A stretch of 64,000 bases of DNA. Origin: CAWKCE01 sp032127035. GTDB lineage: Bacteria > Actinomycetota > Actinomycetes > JAHEKZ01. The DNA lies in NCBI GenBank assembly GCA_963848085.1, contig CAWKCE010000003.1, positions 124,001-188,000 of the forward strand, in the 5' to 3' direction. Under the pieces are notes generated by a model that was not told the origin of the DNA, searched no databases, and saw nothing but the letters and a program-made list of their open reading frames with translations. The translations under genes and the position numbers were made by a program. Positions 7,674 to 16,291 of the stretch are shown here, piece after piece. Position 1 is the stretch's first letter, and the number at the start of each line of letters is the position of its first letter.

Positions 7674-8420
7674 ATGTTGGTCGCCTCCGAGCTCGTCCTG
7701 TCCGGACTCGTCATCGGGTTGATGCTGGGGGTCCTCGGCGGGGGCGGTGCGATCTTCACCGCGCCGTTGCTCGTCTACGTCTTCGACGTCGAACCGCTCA
7801 CCGCGACGACGGTGTCGTTGGTCGTCGTGCTGCTCGCGGCATCGTCGGGCCTGGTGTCCCACGCCCGCGCGCACCGCGTCCGCTGGCGCGACGGCCTGCT
7901 GTTCGGGCTGGTGGGGACGGTCGGCGCCGCCGCCGGGTCGGTTCTGGCCGGCTGGCTCCCCGAGCGCGCCCTGATGGGCGGCTTCGCCGTCCTCCTGCTG
8001 GCTGCGGCCTACGCGATGTGGCGCCCACCGGTGCGGTCACCGGGCCAGAGCCACCGCAGCCGCTGGCCGGCGGTCGTTGCGACCGCACTTCTCGTCGGCT
8101 TGGTCACCGGGGTCTTCGGTGTCGGCGGCGGGTTCGTGATCGTGCCCGCCCTTGTCCTCGTCCTCGGGTTCTCGATGCCTGCCGCGGCCGCCACTGGCCT
8201 CCTCGTCATCGGTGTGAACGCCCTTGCGGCCCTGGCCGTCCGCGGCCCCGCCTACCTGGACTGGGACCTGGCCCTGCCGATGGCAGCGGGGGCGGTCGTC
8301 GGCTCTGCCGTGGGCTCCCAGCTGTCGCGGCGGTTCCAGGCTGTGCAGCTGCAGCGTGGCTTCGCCGCGCTGATGGTGGCGACGGCCGCCTTTGTCGCCG
8401 TCCAGGTGGGCGTCGCCTGA
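7674..8420 (+). CDS. TauE/SafE family sulfite/anion exporter
   Basis: A 248-residue integral membrane protein with about eight hydrophobic segments arranged as two related halves. Each half carries the glycine-rich family motif (LGVLGGGGAIFTAPLL near the N-terminus and VTGVFGVGGGFVIVPAL in the middle). In TauE/SafE proteins these halves form the transport pathway for sulfite, sulfonates or related anions. As the last gene of the persulfide operon it is best read as the exporter of sulfite produced by the dioxygenase. The start is ATG at 7674, 11 bases after the rhodanese stop. Confidence 0.88.
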   Translation: MLVASELVLSGLVIGLMLGVLGGGGAIFTAPLLVYVFDVEPLTATTVSLVVVLLAASSGLVSHARAHRVRWRDGLLFGLVGTVGAAAGSVLAGWLPERALMGGFAVLLLAAAYAMWRPPVRSPGQSHRSRWPAVVATALLVGLVTGVFGVGGGFVIVPALVLVLGFSMPAAAATGLLVIGVNALAALAVRGPAYLDWDLALPMAAGAVVGSAVGSQLSRRFQAVQLQRGFAALMVATAAFVAVQVGVA

Positions 8421-8448
8421 CTCGTATCGTGCTCTACCCTCAGCGGCC

Positions 8449-9705
8449 ATGACCGCGCTCTGGCACCCGTTCGCCGACATGGCCGAGGTCGACGTGGCCG
8501 GTGAGCTCGTGCTGGAGTCGGGCGACGGGCAGTACGTCGTCGATGAGGAGGGTCGTCGCTACCTCGACGCGACTGCCGGGCTGTGGTTTGCCAACGTCGG
8601 GCATGGTCGCCGCGAGATCGCCGACGCGGTCGGGAGGCAGGCTGCGACGCTGGCGGCGCACTCGGTCTTCGGCGACATGGCCAACCGGCCGGCGCTCGAC
8701 CTTGCCGAGCGGGTGGCGTCGCTCGCTCCCGTGGCGGACAGCAAGGTGTTCTTCACCTCCGGCGGGTCGGACTCGGTCGACACCGCGGCCAAGTTGGTGC
8801 GTCGGTTCTGGCAGGTGAAGGGACAGGCGCAGCGCACCACGATCATCACTCGCGACCGGGCGTACCACGGGATGCACTGGGGCGGGACGGCGCTGTCCGG
8901 CATCGCATCGAACAAGCACGGCTACGGCGAGATCGTGGACGAAGTCGCGCATGTCGCATGGGACGACGCGACGGCTCTGGCCAACGCCATCGACGCACTG
9001 GGCGCCGACCGCGTCGCCGCGTTCTTCTGCGAGCCGGTGATTGGCGCCGGCGGAGTGCACGCGGCCGGTGAGGCGTACCTGCGGGCAGCGCGCGAGGTGT
9101 GCCGCGAGCGCGGCGTGCTCTGGGTGAGCGACGAGGTCATCACCGGGTTCGGGCGGCTGGGCGACTGGTTCGCGTCGGGTAGGTACGACCTCGAGCCGGA
9201 CGTGCTGCTCACCGCCAAGGGGTTGACCAGCGGCTACGTACCGATGGGCGCGGTGGTCGTCGCACCATCGGTGGCAGAGCCCTTCTGGTCGCAGCCGGGG
9301 AGGGCCTGGCGACACGGATACACCTACTCCGGCCATGCGGTGGCCGCCGCGGCGGCTTCGGCCAACCTCGACATCCTGGAGCGGGAGCAGCTGGTCGAGC
9401 GGGTTCGCGAGCTGGAGCCAGTGCTGGCGTCCACGCTGGCTCCGTTGGCCGACTTGCCCGCGGTGAGCGAGGTGCGTGCTGGTGCTGGGCTGCTGGCGGC
9501 CATCCAGATCGACCCGGAGCGGCTGGCGGAGGACCCGGCGCTGGTCCAGCGGGTGGTCGCCGGCATGCGGTCTCGGGGGGTGCTCACCCGGGGACTGGTC
9601 GATGGATCGCTCCAGGTGTCGCCGCCGTTCGTGATCGAGGAGAGCGACCTGAAGATGCTGGTCAGCGTGACCCAGGACGCCGTCGCGGAGGCGGACCCGG
9701 CCTGA
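8449..9705 (+). CDS. Class III (omega) aminotransferase, PLP-dependent
   Basis: A 418-residue fold-type I aminotransferase. Visible landmarks are WHPFADM at the N-terminus, FFTSGGSDSVDTAAKL (phosphate-binding), YHGMHWGGTALSG, VSDEVITGFGRLG with Asp228, and the Schiff-base lysine Lys257 in LLTAKGLTSGYVPMG. The length is normal. It probably transfers amino groups from an omega-amino acid or diamine to pyruvate or 2-oxoglutarate, but the substrate is not readable. An aldehyde dehydrogenase at 11.3 kb could use the product aldehyde, although the two are separated by redox genes. The start ATG at 8449 gives the typical MTALWHPF beginning. Confidence 0.9.
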   Translation: MTALWHPFADMAEVDVAGELVLESGDGQYVVDEEGRRYLDATAGLWFANVGHGRREIADAVGRQAATLAAHSVFGDMANRPALDLAERVASLAPVADSKVFFTSGGSDSVDTAAKLVRRFWQVKGQAQRTTIITRDRAYHGMHWGGTALSGIASNKHGYGEIVDEVAHVAWDDATALANAIDALGADRVAAFFCEPVIGAGGVHAAGEAYLRAAREVCRERGVLWVSDEVITGFGRLGDWFASGRYDLEPDVLLTAKGLTSGYVPMGAVVVAPSVAEPFWSQPGRAWRHGYTYSGHAVAAAAASANLDILEREQLVERVRELEPVLASTLAPLADLPAVSEVRAGAGLLAAIQIDPERLAEDPALVQRVVAGMRSRGVLTRGLVDGSLQVSPPFVIEESDLKMLVSVTQDAVAEADPA

Positions 9706-9802
9706 GGTGGGACTGCCGGCACCCCTTACGGATCGGTGATGGCCCGCGGCATCGGGGGCTTGGCGGTCGCGGATCCGCGGCCGGTCTGCCTACGGTGGTC
9801 GG

Positions 9803-10681
9803 GTGGACACCGGCAGCCTGCTCGTCGCGCTGACCGCGGGGATGGTCGCGGCCTTCAACCCCTGCGGCTTCGCGCTGCTGCCCGCGTACCTCGCGATGTT
9901 CCTCGGCGACGAGGCAGGTGCCCGCTCCGGATCGGCCGTGGGTCGGGCGCTCGGTGTCGGTGCGGCCGTGACGCTGGGGTTCATCGCGGTCTTCGGGATC
10001 GCCGGGATCTTGATCTCGTCGTTCGCGCTCCAGGTCGCCGCGTGGACCCCGTACCTCACCGTGGTCGTGGGCCCGCTGCTCGTCCTGCTCGGGGTCTGGC
10101 TGCTGTCCGGTCGCGAGCTGACGATGCGCCTGCCGCGCCTGAATCGGTCCGTCGGCGCCGGGCCCGGGGGCATGGTGGTGTACGGCGTCGTCTACGCGAC
10201 GGTGTCGCTGTCGTGCACGATCCCGGTCTTCCTGGTTGCCGTCGTCGGCTCCTTTCGTGCCGAGTCGTTCCTTGCCGGTGTCGTCGTCCTGGTCACCTAC
10301 GCCGTCGGGATGGGACTCGTACTCACCGCGCTAGCGGTCGCGGTCGCGCTCGCCCGGGACGGTTTGGTCAGCCGGAGCCGGCGGATCCTGCCGTACCTGA
10401 CCCGGATTGCTGGCGCCTTGCTCGTCGTGGCCGGTGCCTACGTCACGTGGTACGGGTACGTCGAGATCCGGATCCTCGGCGGCGACCTCGTCAACGTCGG
10501 CCCCGTCGACACCGTCGTCCGCTGGGGTGCCTCCATCACCACGTTCGCCGACCAGAACGCGAAATGGCTGGCCGTGGTGCTGGCTGCCGTGGTCGCCCTG
10601 GCCGCTACCACTTCGCTCGTCCGTCGTCATCGCCACCGGGCCACCGAGCCCACCCGAGAGGATGTTCATGAATCTGCGTAG
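9803..10681 (+). CDS. ccdA: Cytochrome c biogenesis/thiol-disulfide transmembrane protein CcdA
   Basis: A 292-residue polytopic membrane protein of the CcdA/DsbD-transmembrane family, which carries electrons from cytosolic thioredoxin to extracytoplasmic thioredoxin-like proteins. The signature AFNPCGFALLP (Cys21) near the N-terminus pairs with a second Cys in TVSLSCTIPVFL. At least six hydrophobic segments are visible. A longer C-terminal part (after about residue 220) adds a further segment and a basic tail. It overlaps the next gene, a TlpA-like lipoprotein, by 14 bases; this pairing identifies the probable extracytoplasmic electron acceptor. GTG start. Confidence 0.92.
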   Translation: MDTGSLLVALTAGMVAAFNPCGFALLPAYLAMFLGDEAGARSGSAVGRALGVGAAVTLGFIAVFGIAGILISSFALQVAAWTPYLTVVVGPLLVLLGVWLLSGRELTMRLPRLNRSVGAGPGGMVVYGVVYATVSLSCTIPVFLVAVVGSFRAESFLAGVVVLVTYAVGMGLVLTALAVAVALARDGLVSRSRRILPYLTRIAGALLVVAGAYVTWYGYVEIRILGGDLVNVGPVDTVVRWGASITTFADQNAKWLAVVLAAVVALAATTSLVRRHRHRATEPTREDVHESA

Positions 10682-11264
10682 GCAACTCCCCCTGGGGCTC
10701 GCGGCGGCTCTGCTGCTCGGCGCGTGCGGCTCAGCGACCGTCGAGCCGTCGGCAGACGCGGCCGGCTCCACTGAGCCGTCTGCGACGCCGAGCCAGACCA
10801 AGCAGTCGGGCGGCAACGGCGGCGGCTCGTCGCCCACGCAGCAGCCGGTCATCAACAGTGACCTGCCGGATGTCGCCGTCATCGACGTGGCCACCGGGAG
10901 GAAGCTCGCGCTGCCGTCGGTCGTGGACGGGAAGCGTCACCTGTTGGTGTGGGCCTGGGCACCGCACTGTTCTGTCTGCGCCGGTGAGGCGCCCGGCGTG
11001 GAGGCGTTCGCCGGCAAGTACGGAGGCGAGGTGGACGTGGTGGGGCTCGGCACCCAGGACAACCTGGGCCTGGCCGAGACGTTCGTGTCGAGCTACGGGG
11101 TCAAGACGCCTCAGATGCTGTGGGACCCGGGATTCGACTCGTGGCGTGACCTGGGCATCACGTCCCAGCCGACGTGGATCCTGCTGTCTCCGGACGGCAA
11201 GGAGATCGACCGGTGGACCGGGGCCTTGCCGGTCGACGCGGTGCTGGCCGAGGTTCAGGCCTGA
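10668..11264 (+). CDS. TlpA-like thioredoxin-fold lipoprotein
   Basis: A 198-residue exported lipoprotein. Residues 1-20 are a lipoprotein signal ending in LLGAC (lipid-bearing Cys20), followed by a Ser/Thr/Pro/Gly-rich linker to about residue 62. The thioredoxin domain contains the redox motif HCSVC (Cys101, Cys104) and the cis-Pro region SQPTWILLSPDG. It acts outside the membrane as a thiol-disulfide reductase or oxidase. It overlaps ccdA by 14 bases and so is co-translated with its likely electron donor. The start at 10668 has GAGAGGA at good spacing; an ATG six bases earlier is possible. Confidence 0.9.
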   Translation: MNLRRQLPLGLAAALLLGACGSATVEPSADAAGSTEPSATPSQTKQSGGNGGGSSPTQQPVINSDLPDVAVIDVATGRKLALPSVVDGKRHLLVWAWAPHCSVCAGEAPGVEAFAGKYGGEVDVVGLGTQDNLGLAETFVSSYGVKTPQMLWDPGFDSWRDLGITSQPTWILLSPDGKEIDRWTGALPVDAVLAEVQA

Positions 11265-11306
11265 CCGACGCGGGGGCATCACCCGACCCTGGCTAGGGTC
11301 GGGAGC

Positions 11307-12755
11307 ATGAGCACTTCGGTCAAGCCCAACCTCGTCGGTGGTCAGTGGGTTGACGGGCGTGGCGTCCTGCCGAACATCAACCCGTCGAACACGTCCGACG
11401 TCGTTGCCGAGTACGCGCACGCCGACGCCGCGCAGGCGCAGGCCGCCGTCGAGGCCGCGGCTGCCGCCCAGCCGGCGTGGGCCGCCGCGACGCCCTACCA
11501 GCGGTTCGAGGTCCTGGACCGGGCCGGCGCAGAGGTCCTGACGCGCGCCGCCGAGCTGGGGGACCTGCTGTCCCGCGAGGAGGGCAAGACACTCATCGAG
11601 GGGGTGGGTGAGGCAACGCGTGCCGGACAGATCCTCAAGTTCGCCGCCGGCGAGGCGCTTCGCGTCACCGGCGACCAGCTCGACTCGGTGCGACCCGGAG
11701 TCGAGGTGACCGTGACGCGGGAGCCGCTCGGAGTGGTGACGGTGATCACGCCGTGGAACTTCCCGATCGCCATCCCGGCGTGGAAGATCGCGCCGGCTTT
11801 GGCGTTCGGGAACTCCGTGGTCTTCAAGCCGGCCGAGCTGGTGCCCGGCTGCGCCTGGGAGCTCGCCGACATCTTGGTGCGGGCGGGGCTGCCGGAGGGT
11901 GTGCTGAACCTCGTCATCGGGTCCGGCCGGGAGATCGGTCCGACGCTGACCGAGAACCCGCTGGTGGACGGGGTCACGTTCACCGGTTCCGTCAGTACCG
12001 GAGAGCGTGTGTTGCGGGCGGCGCAGGTGCACCGGTCTCGGGTCCAGCTGGAGATGGGTGGGAAGAACCCGCTGGTGGTCTGCGACGACGCCGATCTCGA
12101 CATCGCGGTTGAGGTCGCCATGCAGGGGTCGTTCGGGTCCACCGGTCAGCGGTGCACCGCGTCGTCGCGGCTGGTGGTCATGCCCGGGATCCACGACCAG
12201 TTCGTCGCGGCAATGACCGACGCCATGCAGAAGTGGGTCGTCGACGACGCGCGCAAGCCAGGGACGCACATGGGTCCGGTTGTCGACGCTGCACAGCTCG
12301 ACCAAGACGAGCGGTACATCGACGTGGCGCGCACCGAAGGCGCGGACGTCGTCGGAGGACGCCGTGTGCACCGTGACACCGAGGGCTTCTACCTGGAGCC
12401 GGCGCTCGTGGTCGGGACGACGAACTCGATGACGGTGAACCGCGAGGAGGTGTTCGGCCCGGTGGCGTCGGTGATCCGGGTCGAGGACTACGACGAGGCC
12501 GTCGCGGTCGCCAACGACACGGAGTTCGGGCTGTCGAGCGGGATCGTGACGACGTCGCTGGCGAAGGCGAGCCACTTCCGGCGGGCGAGCACCGCCGGGA
12601 TGGTGATGGTGAACCTGCCGACGGCGGGGGTGGACTTCCACGTCCCGTTCGGCGGCCGGCAGGCGAGCTCGTACGGCACCCGGGAGCAAGGCACCTACGC
12701 GCGAGAGTTCTTCACCACGGTGAAGACCGCCTACACCGCCCCCGGTCGCCCCTGA
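11307..12755 (+). CDS. Aldehyde dehydrogenase family protein (2-oxoglutarate-semialdehyde/succinate-semialdehyde DH-like)
   Basis: A 482-residue NAD(P)-dependent aldehyde dehydrogenase. Family signatures: VITPWNFPIAIPAWK, FKPAELVP, TFTGSVSTGERV (cofactor loop), catalytic Glu249 in QLEMGGKNP, catalytic Cys283 in STGQRCTASSR, and EEVFGPVASV near the end. The GSFGSTGQRCTASSRLVV stretch is typical of alpha-ketoglutaric semialdehyde dehydrogenases, but assignment within the superfamily is not secure. It could oxidise the semialdehyde made by the aminotransferase upstream. It has its own start with an intergenic gap of 42 bases after the lipoprotein gene. A repeat with a strong hairpin follows. Confidence 0.92.
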   Translation: MSTSVKPNLVGGQWVDGRGVLPNINPSNTSDVVAEYAHADAAQAQAAVEAAAAAQPAWAAATPYQRFEVLDRAGAEVLTRAAELGDLLSREEGKTLIEGVGEATRAGQILKFAAGEALRVTGDQLDSVRPGVEVTVTREPLGVVTVITPWNFPIAIPAWKIAPALAFGNSVVFKPAELVPGCAWELADILVRAGLPEGVLNLVIGSGREIGPTLTENPLVDGVTFTGSVSTGERVLRAAQVHRSRVQLEMGGKNPLVVCDDADLDIAVEVAMQGSFGSTGQRCTASSRLVVMPGIHDQFVAAMTDAMQKWVVDDARKPGTHMGPVVDAAQLDQDERYIDVARTEGADVVGGRRVHRDTEGFYLEPALVVGTTNSMTVNREEVFGPVASVIRVEDYDEAVAVANDTEFGLSSGIVTTSLAKASHFRRASTAGMVMVNLPTAGVDFHVPFGGRQASSYGTREQGTYAREFFTTVKTAYTAPGRP

Positions 12756-12798
12756 CCCGTCGGCCGCCGGCCGGGTGCCCCCTCACGTCGCCGGGGCG

Positions 12799-12908
12799 CA
12801 CAAATGTGCGAGATTCCGGGGGATCGCCCGGAATCTCGCACGCAGGACCCCCCTCGTGTGCACTCTTCGAGGCTCCCGCCCGGAATTTCGCACACGTGTG
12901 ACACCCGG
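12799..12908. repeat. Approximately 110 bp dispersed repeat, copy 1, with internal hairpin
   Basis: This segment is similar along its whole length, in the same orientation, to 14605-14713. Shared blocks include a GTGCGxxATTC arm, the central GACCCCC...GTGCACT(C/A)TTCGAGG segment and a terminal GGAATT(T/C)CGCACA. Copy 1 contains a perfect 15 bp stem (12806-12820 with 12827-12841, 6-base loop). It sits after the aldehyde dehydrogenase and may also end transcription. It has no coding character. Confidence 0.7.
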
Positions 12909-12925
12909 CGAGGCGAGGGGGCACC

Positions 12926-14422
12926 TCAGGTGACGGTCACCACTGCCCGGCCACGCGCGTAGCCGGACTTCTTGGCCAGGACCGGGTACTTGCCTGACTT
13001 CACTCCACGGGCGACCGTGAACGTGGCGGTGCCCTTGGCCCCAGTCTTCTTCGACGAGCCCCGGAACGTGACCGTTGCGCCCGAGATCGCCTTGCCGGCG
13101 TCGGAGACCTTCGCCACGACCTTGCCGAAGTCCAGCTTCTTCGGCGACGCGGTGAGCTTCAGGCCGGCGAGCACCTTCTGGTACCAGATCTGCGGCGACG
13201 TCGCCCCAATCTGACCGTTCACCAGGAGGTGGAGTGGTCCACCAGCGCCGCTACCACCGGTCGCCCACACGTAGCCGTAGGTGCCCTTTTTGATCGGGGG
13301 CTTGAGCGAGCGGACGACGCCGATCCGGGTCGCCTGGGTGTTGGTACGGGCGACCTTGACCTTGGAACCGCCGTTGGCGTCCCACACCAACCACAGTCGC
13401 CCACCTGGACCGGTGAGCAGGCTGATGTGGTCGGCGTCGGTCGTGCGGACGGTGAACCCCTGCTTGGTCCCGACCTTCCAGACTCGGATCTTGTTCGCGG
13501 TCGGGTACCCGACCTTGTACGCCGCGTAGACCCCGCCGCCCTTCCGCGACGCGACCGCGACGCCCTGCTGGGGGCTGAGCGACTGCCCCTTGCTCGATGA
13601 CTGCGGAGCGCAGCATCCGGTTGCCCATCGGCTTCGGCCAGACGCGCTGTGCGAGCACACCATTGTTCTTCGCGGTGTTGCTGTTGCTATACCAGGCAGC
13701 CCACACGTTACCCGACTTGGAGTCACGCCCCAGGCCCACGTGGTAGGCGCAGCATCCTAGGCTGGAGGAGGTGGTCCAGTCGGGCGCGCTTGCCGGCACG
13801 GAGGCGTCGATGCCTCGGTGGAAGGTCACTGCAGACGTGCTGCCGGCGTTCACGCCCACCAATGGCGTACCGCCGTCGTTGACCGCCGCTGTCCCGTATC
13901 CATTCGCGCCAGAGGTCTGTGTGAGCGACCCAGCCCCGAGCGTCCAGTTCGTGCCGTTGCTGCTGGTCGCGTAGGCCATCGGGTCCGTTGAACTTCTCGC
14001 CGGGGCTGGTCGAGCGTGTCCCGCCGAAGACGACCATGCGCTGGCCGCCGTAGTCGATGATCTTGGGATCGTCGACTACGTTGACCACCCGGTGACCACC
14101 GGGACGATGGCTGACCCGACCTTGCCCGACTCGAGTACCAGCGCGGGCGCGGATCGACTGGGCGCTGGTGCTGTCCTTCTGGTACCAGATCGCCTGGTTC
14201 CCGCCGCTGCCCTAGCGGCAGCGCGGCCGGCTGACTGAGCAACGACACGTTCTTGTCCGACAGCCGCGTCCAGGCGCCGACCTTGACTGCAGCGGCTGCC
14301 ACGGCCCCCGGTTCGAGTGGATCGGGCTCCGGTGACGCTGTCGCAGCTCCGGGAAGCAGGGCCAAGCGTGACGGCCGCAACGGTGACGGCCGCGGTCGGC
14401 AGGGCGAGGGGGTGAGTCGCAT
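12926..14422 (-). pseudogene. Frameshifted gene for a secreted BNR-like protein with C-terminal Ig-like domain
   Basis: The reverse strand carries one protein-like reading broken across frames. It starts at MRLTPSP (14422) with a signal-like region, continues to WTRLSDKNVSLLSQPAALP, shifts near 14215 to GSGGNQAIWYQKD, and shifts again, probably twice, between about 14150 and 14085 (GKVGSAIVPVVTG, then DDPKIIDYGGQRMVVFGG). Further shifts near 13980 (to AYATSSNGTNWTLGAGSL) and near 13605 (to QSLSPQQGVAVASRKGGG) lead to the C-terminal part ending GRAVVTVT. Repeated TxADHISLL/RLWLVWDA-like and ATSPQIWYQK segments suggest a sialidase/BNR-type beta-propeller; the last 90 residues look like an Ig-like domain. 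At least four indels mean it is very likely not functional. The flanking genes are intact, which argues against general sequencing error. Confidence 0.75.
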
Positions 14423-14604
14423 GGTGGCATCCGCTCCGCCGTCGCGTGCGCGGTCGACGTCGAGGTCGAGGGACCACAGGGCCGACAGCGCTCCTGCGGA
14501 CGGACACTGACGCGTCACTATGGTCGCGAACCGCGGATGACGGAACCCCTCCGCCGACTGCGGGCTCGTCGGAGACGCTGCGTTCGGTCCCGTTCACCGA
14601 GCGT

Positions 14605-14713
14605 CACGCATGTGCGGAATTCAGGCGGTATCCGTGCAATTCCGCACGGAAGACCCCCTTGGCGTGCACTATTCGAGGCCCGCGCCTGGAATTCCGCACA
14701 TTCGTGCAACCTG
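14605..14713. repeat. Approximately 110 bp dispersed repeat, copy 2
   Basis: A diverged direct copy of 12799-12908. It keeps a 10 bp stem GTGCGGAATT / AATTCCGCAC and a terminal GGAATTCCGCACA arm. It lies upstream of the broken secreted-protein gene, so the two copies bracket the pseudogene. Confidence 0.7.
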
Positions 14714-14748
14714 GGGACGGGAGACGTCGGCCGGCGGCCGGGCTGGGC

Positions 14749-16176
14749 TCAGGCGTCGAGCTCGCGGGTGCGGCGCTCGATGAAGTCGCGGAGCTCGGCG
14801 TCGACGGCGTCGTCGATCCCCGGGTCCTCGTACGTCTCGAGCAGCTTCTGCCAGACGCCGGTCGCCACGACGTCCGTCGTCTGTGACCCCTGCTTCACCC
14901 AGGTCGGGTAGGCCTGCGACCGGAACAGCGGGCTCATGAACAGGTCTGTCCGGAACCGCTGCAAGGTGTGCTCGTGCGCGAGGTACAGCCCGCCGGGCCC
15001 GACGTCGGCGATCGTGTCGAACGCCAGCTGCTCGTCGTCGACCACCAGGCCCTCGCTCAGCCGGTCGAACATTCTGATCGTCTCCAGGTCGAGCGCGAAC
15101 TTCTCATACGACGCAGTGAGCCCGCCCTCGATCCAGCCGGCGGCGTGCACGACGAGGTCGCACTGCGCCAGGTACGTCGCCCACAACGACATCGCCGACT
15201 CGGTTGCCGCCTGCGCGTCCAGGGCGATGCCGGAGCACAGCCCGCCCCCACCGCGGAGCGGCAGTCCGTAGCGGCGGGCGATCTGCGCCCCCGCCAGCGT
15301 GGTCAGGATCGACTCCGGCAGCCCCAGTGACGGGCCGCCGGACCGCATGTCCACGCCGTTGAAGAAGCAGCCGAGGATGCACGGAGCGCCGGGGCGAACC
15401 AGCTGGGCGATCGCCACGCCGGCCAGCGTCTCCGCGACGAGCAGCGACAACCCGCCCGCCAGCGTGACCGGGGCCGATGCGCCGGCGAGGAGAAAGGGCG
15501 TGATCGCCACCGGCTGCCCGAGCTCGGCACACGCCATCAGCGTGTCGACCATGAGCTCATCCCAGACCAGCGGGCTGTTGGGGTTCACGATCCCGAGCAC
15601 GCCCGGGTTCGCGACAAGGGCGTCCGCGCCGCCGGCACCGATCGCGGCCAGCGCCAAACCGTCGCGCGTCTTGGGTCCGCTCGTCCCGTACAGCAGGTAC
15701 GGCCTGCCACTCCACCGCAGGATGGAGTAGTCCATCTCCAGGTGACGGCTGGTGTACTCCAGGTCCTGCGCCTCCGTCGTGCCGCTCTGCAGCACCGGGA
15801 GCAGGTCGGATGCGTGCGCCAGCTTCACCAGCTCGACGTGGTCGGCGTAGGTACCGTCACGACGTCCCCGCACTCGGTCGTCGGCGAACGGGGGTCCGCC
15901 CACTGGTGTGTGGACGAGACTGCCGCCGCCGATCGTGACGGTGCGCGCGACGTCTCGACCTCGCAGCGCGATCGACGGCGGCGCCTTGGCCAGCTGCTCC
16001 ATGACGAAGCCGGCGTCGTAGTGGACGCGAGTGCCGTCGACGCGCTGCCCGGCGGCGGCCAGCAGCTCCAGCGCGGCCGGACTGTGCACCTCCATGCCGA
16101 CGTCTTCCAGAATCCGCATGGCCTGGCTGTGGATCCGGTCGAGCGCGTCGTCGTCCAGGGGTTCGGTGCGCAGCAT
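14749..16176 (-). CDS. Trimethylamine methyltransferase (MttB)-superfamily protein, non-pyrrolysine
   Basis: A 475-residue TIM-barrel methyltransferase of the MttB/COG5598 superfamily. Recognisable segments are RILEDVGMEVHSPAALELLAAAG near the N-terminus, the glycine-rich GGGSLVHTPVGGPPFAD, GIVNPNSPLVWDELM, and the HEHTLQRFRTDLF/WVKQGSQ C-terminal region. No in-frame amber codon occurs, so it belongs to the pyrrolysine-free branch, whose characterised members demethylate glycine betaine or other quaternary amines onto a corrinoid protein. No corrinoid protein or activase lies in this window. It is divergent from two flavoenzymes likely to act on methylated glycine derivatives. The start at 16176 gives the family N-terminus; longer readings have non-coding composition. 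Confidence 0.85.
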   Translation of the reverse strand: MLRTEPLDDDALDRIHSQAMRILEDVGMEVHSPAALELLAAAGQRVDGTRVHYDAGFVMEQLAKAPPSIALRGRDVARTVTIGGGSLVHTPVGGPPFADDRVRGRRDGTYADHVELVKLAHASDLLPVLQSGTTEAQDLEYTSRHLEMDYSILRWSGRPYLLYGTSGPKTRDGLALAAIGAGGADALVANPGVLGIVNPNSPLVWDELMVDTLMACAELGQPVAITPFLLAGASAPVTLAGGLSLLVAETLAGVAIAQLVRPGAPCILGCFFNGVDMRSGGPSLGLPESILTTLAGAQIARRYGLPLRGGGGLCSGIALDAQAATESAMSLWATYLAQCDLVVHAAGWIEGGLTASYEKFALDLETIRMFDRLSEGLVVDDEQLAFDTIADVGPGGLYLAHEHTLQRFRTDLFMSPLFRSQAYPTWVKQGSQTTDVVATGVWQKLLETYEDPGIDDAVDAELRDFIERRTRELDA

Positions 16177-16291
16177 TCCGGTGACGCTAGCGCAGGTTCC
16201 TCGACAGTCCGGTGCGGAGATGCCCTCGCCGACCCGACCGGTGCCCTGCGAGGATGGCACCGCGCACCAGGCGCCGACCAGGGGAGTGTGA

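Noticed and set aside
10731..12689. Open frame of 652 codons on the minus strand opposite the aldehyde dehydrogenase
   Set aside because: The composition mirrors the sense gene's codon bias, no domain is visible, and all catalytic motifs are on the plus strand.
14749..16176. Possible pyrrolysine codon in the MttB-family gene
   Set aside because: No in-frame TAG occurs; the protein belongs to the non-pyrrolysine branch.
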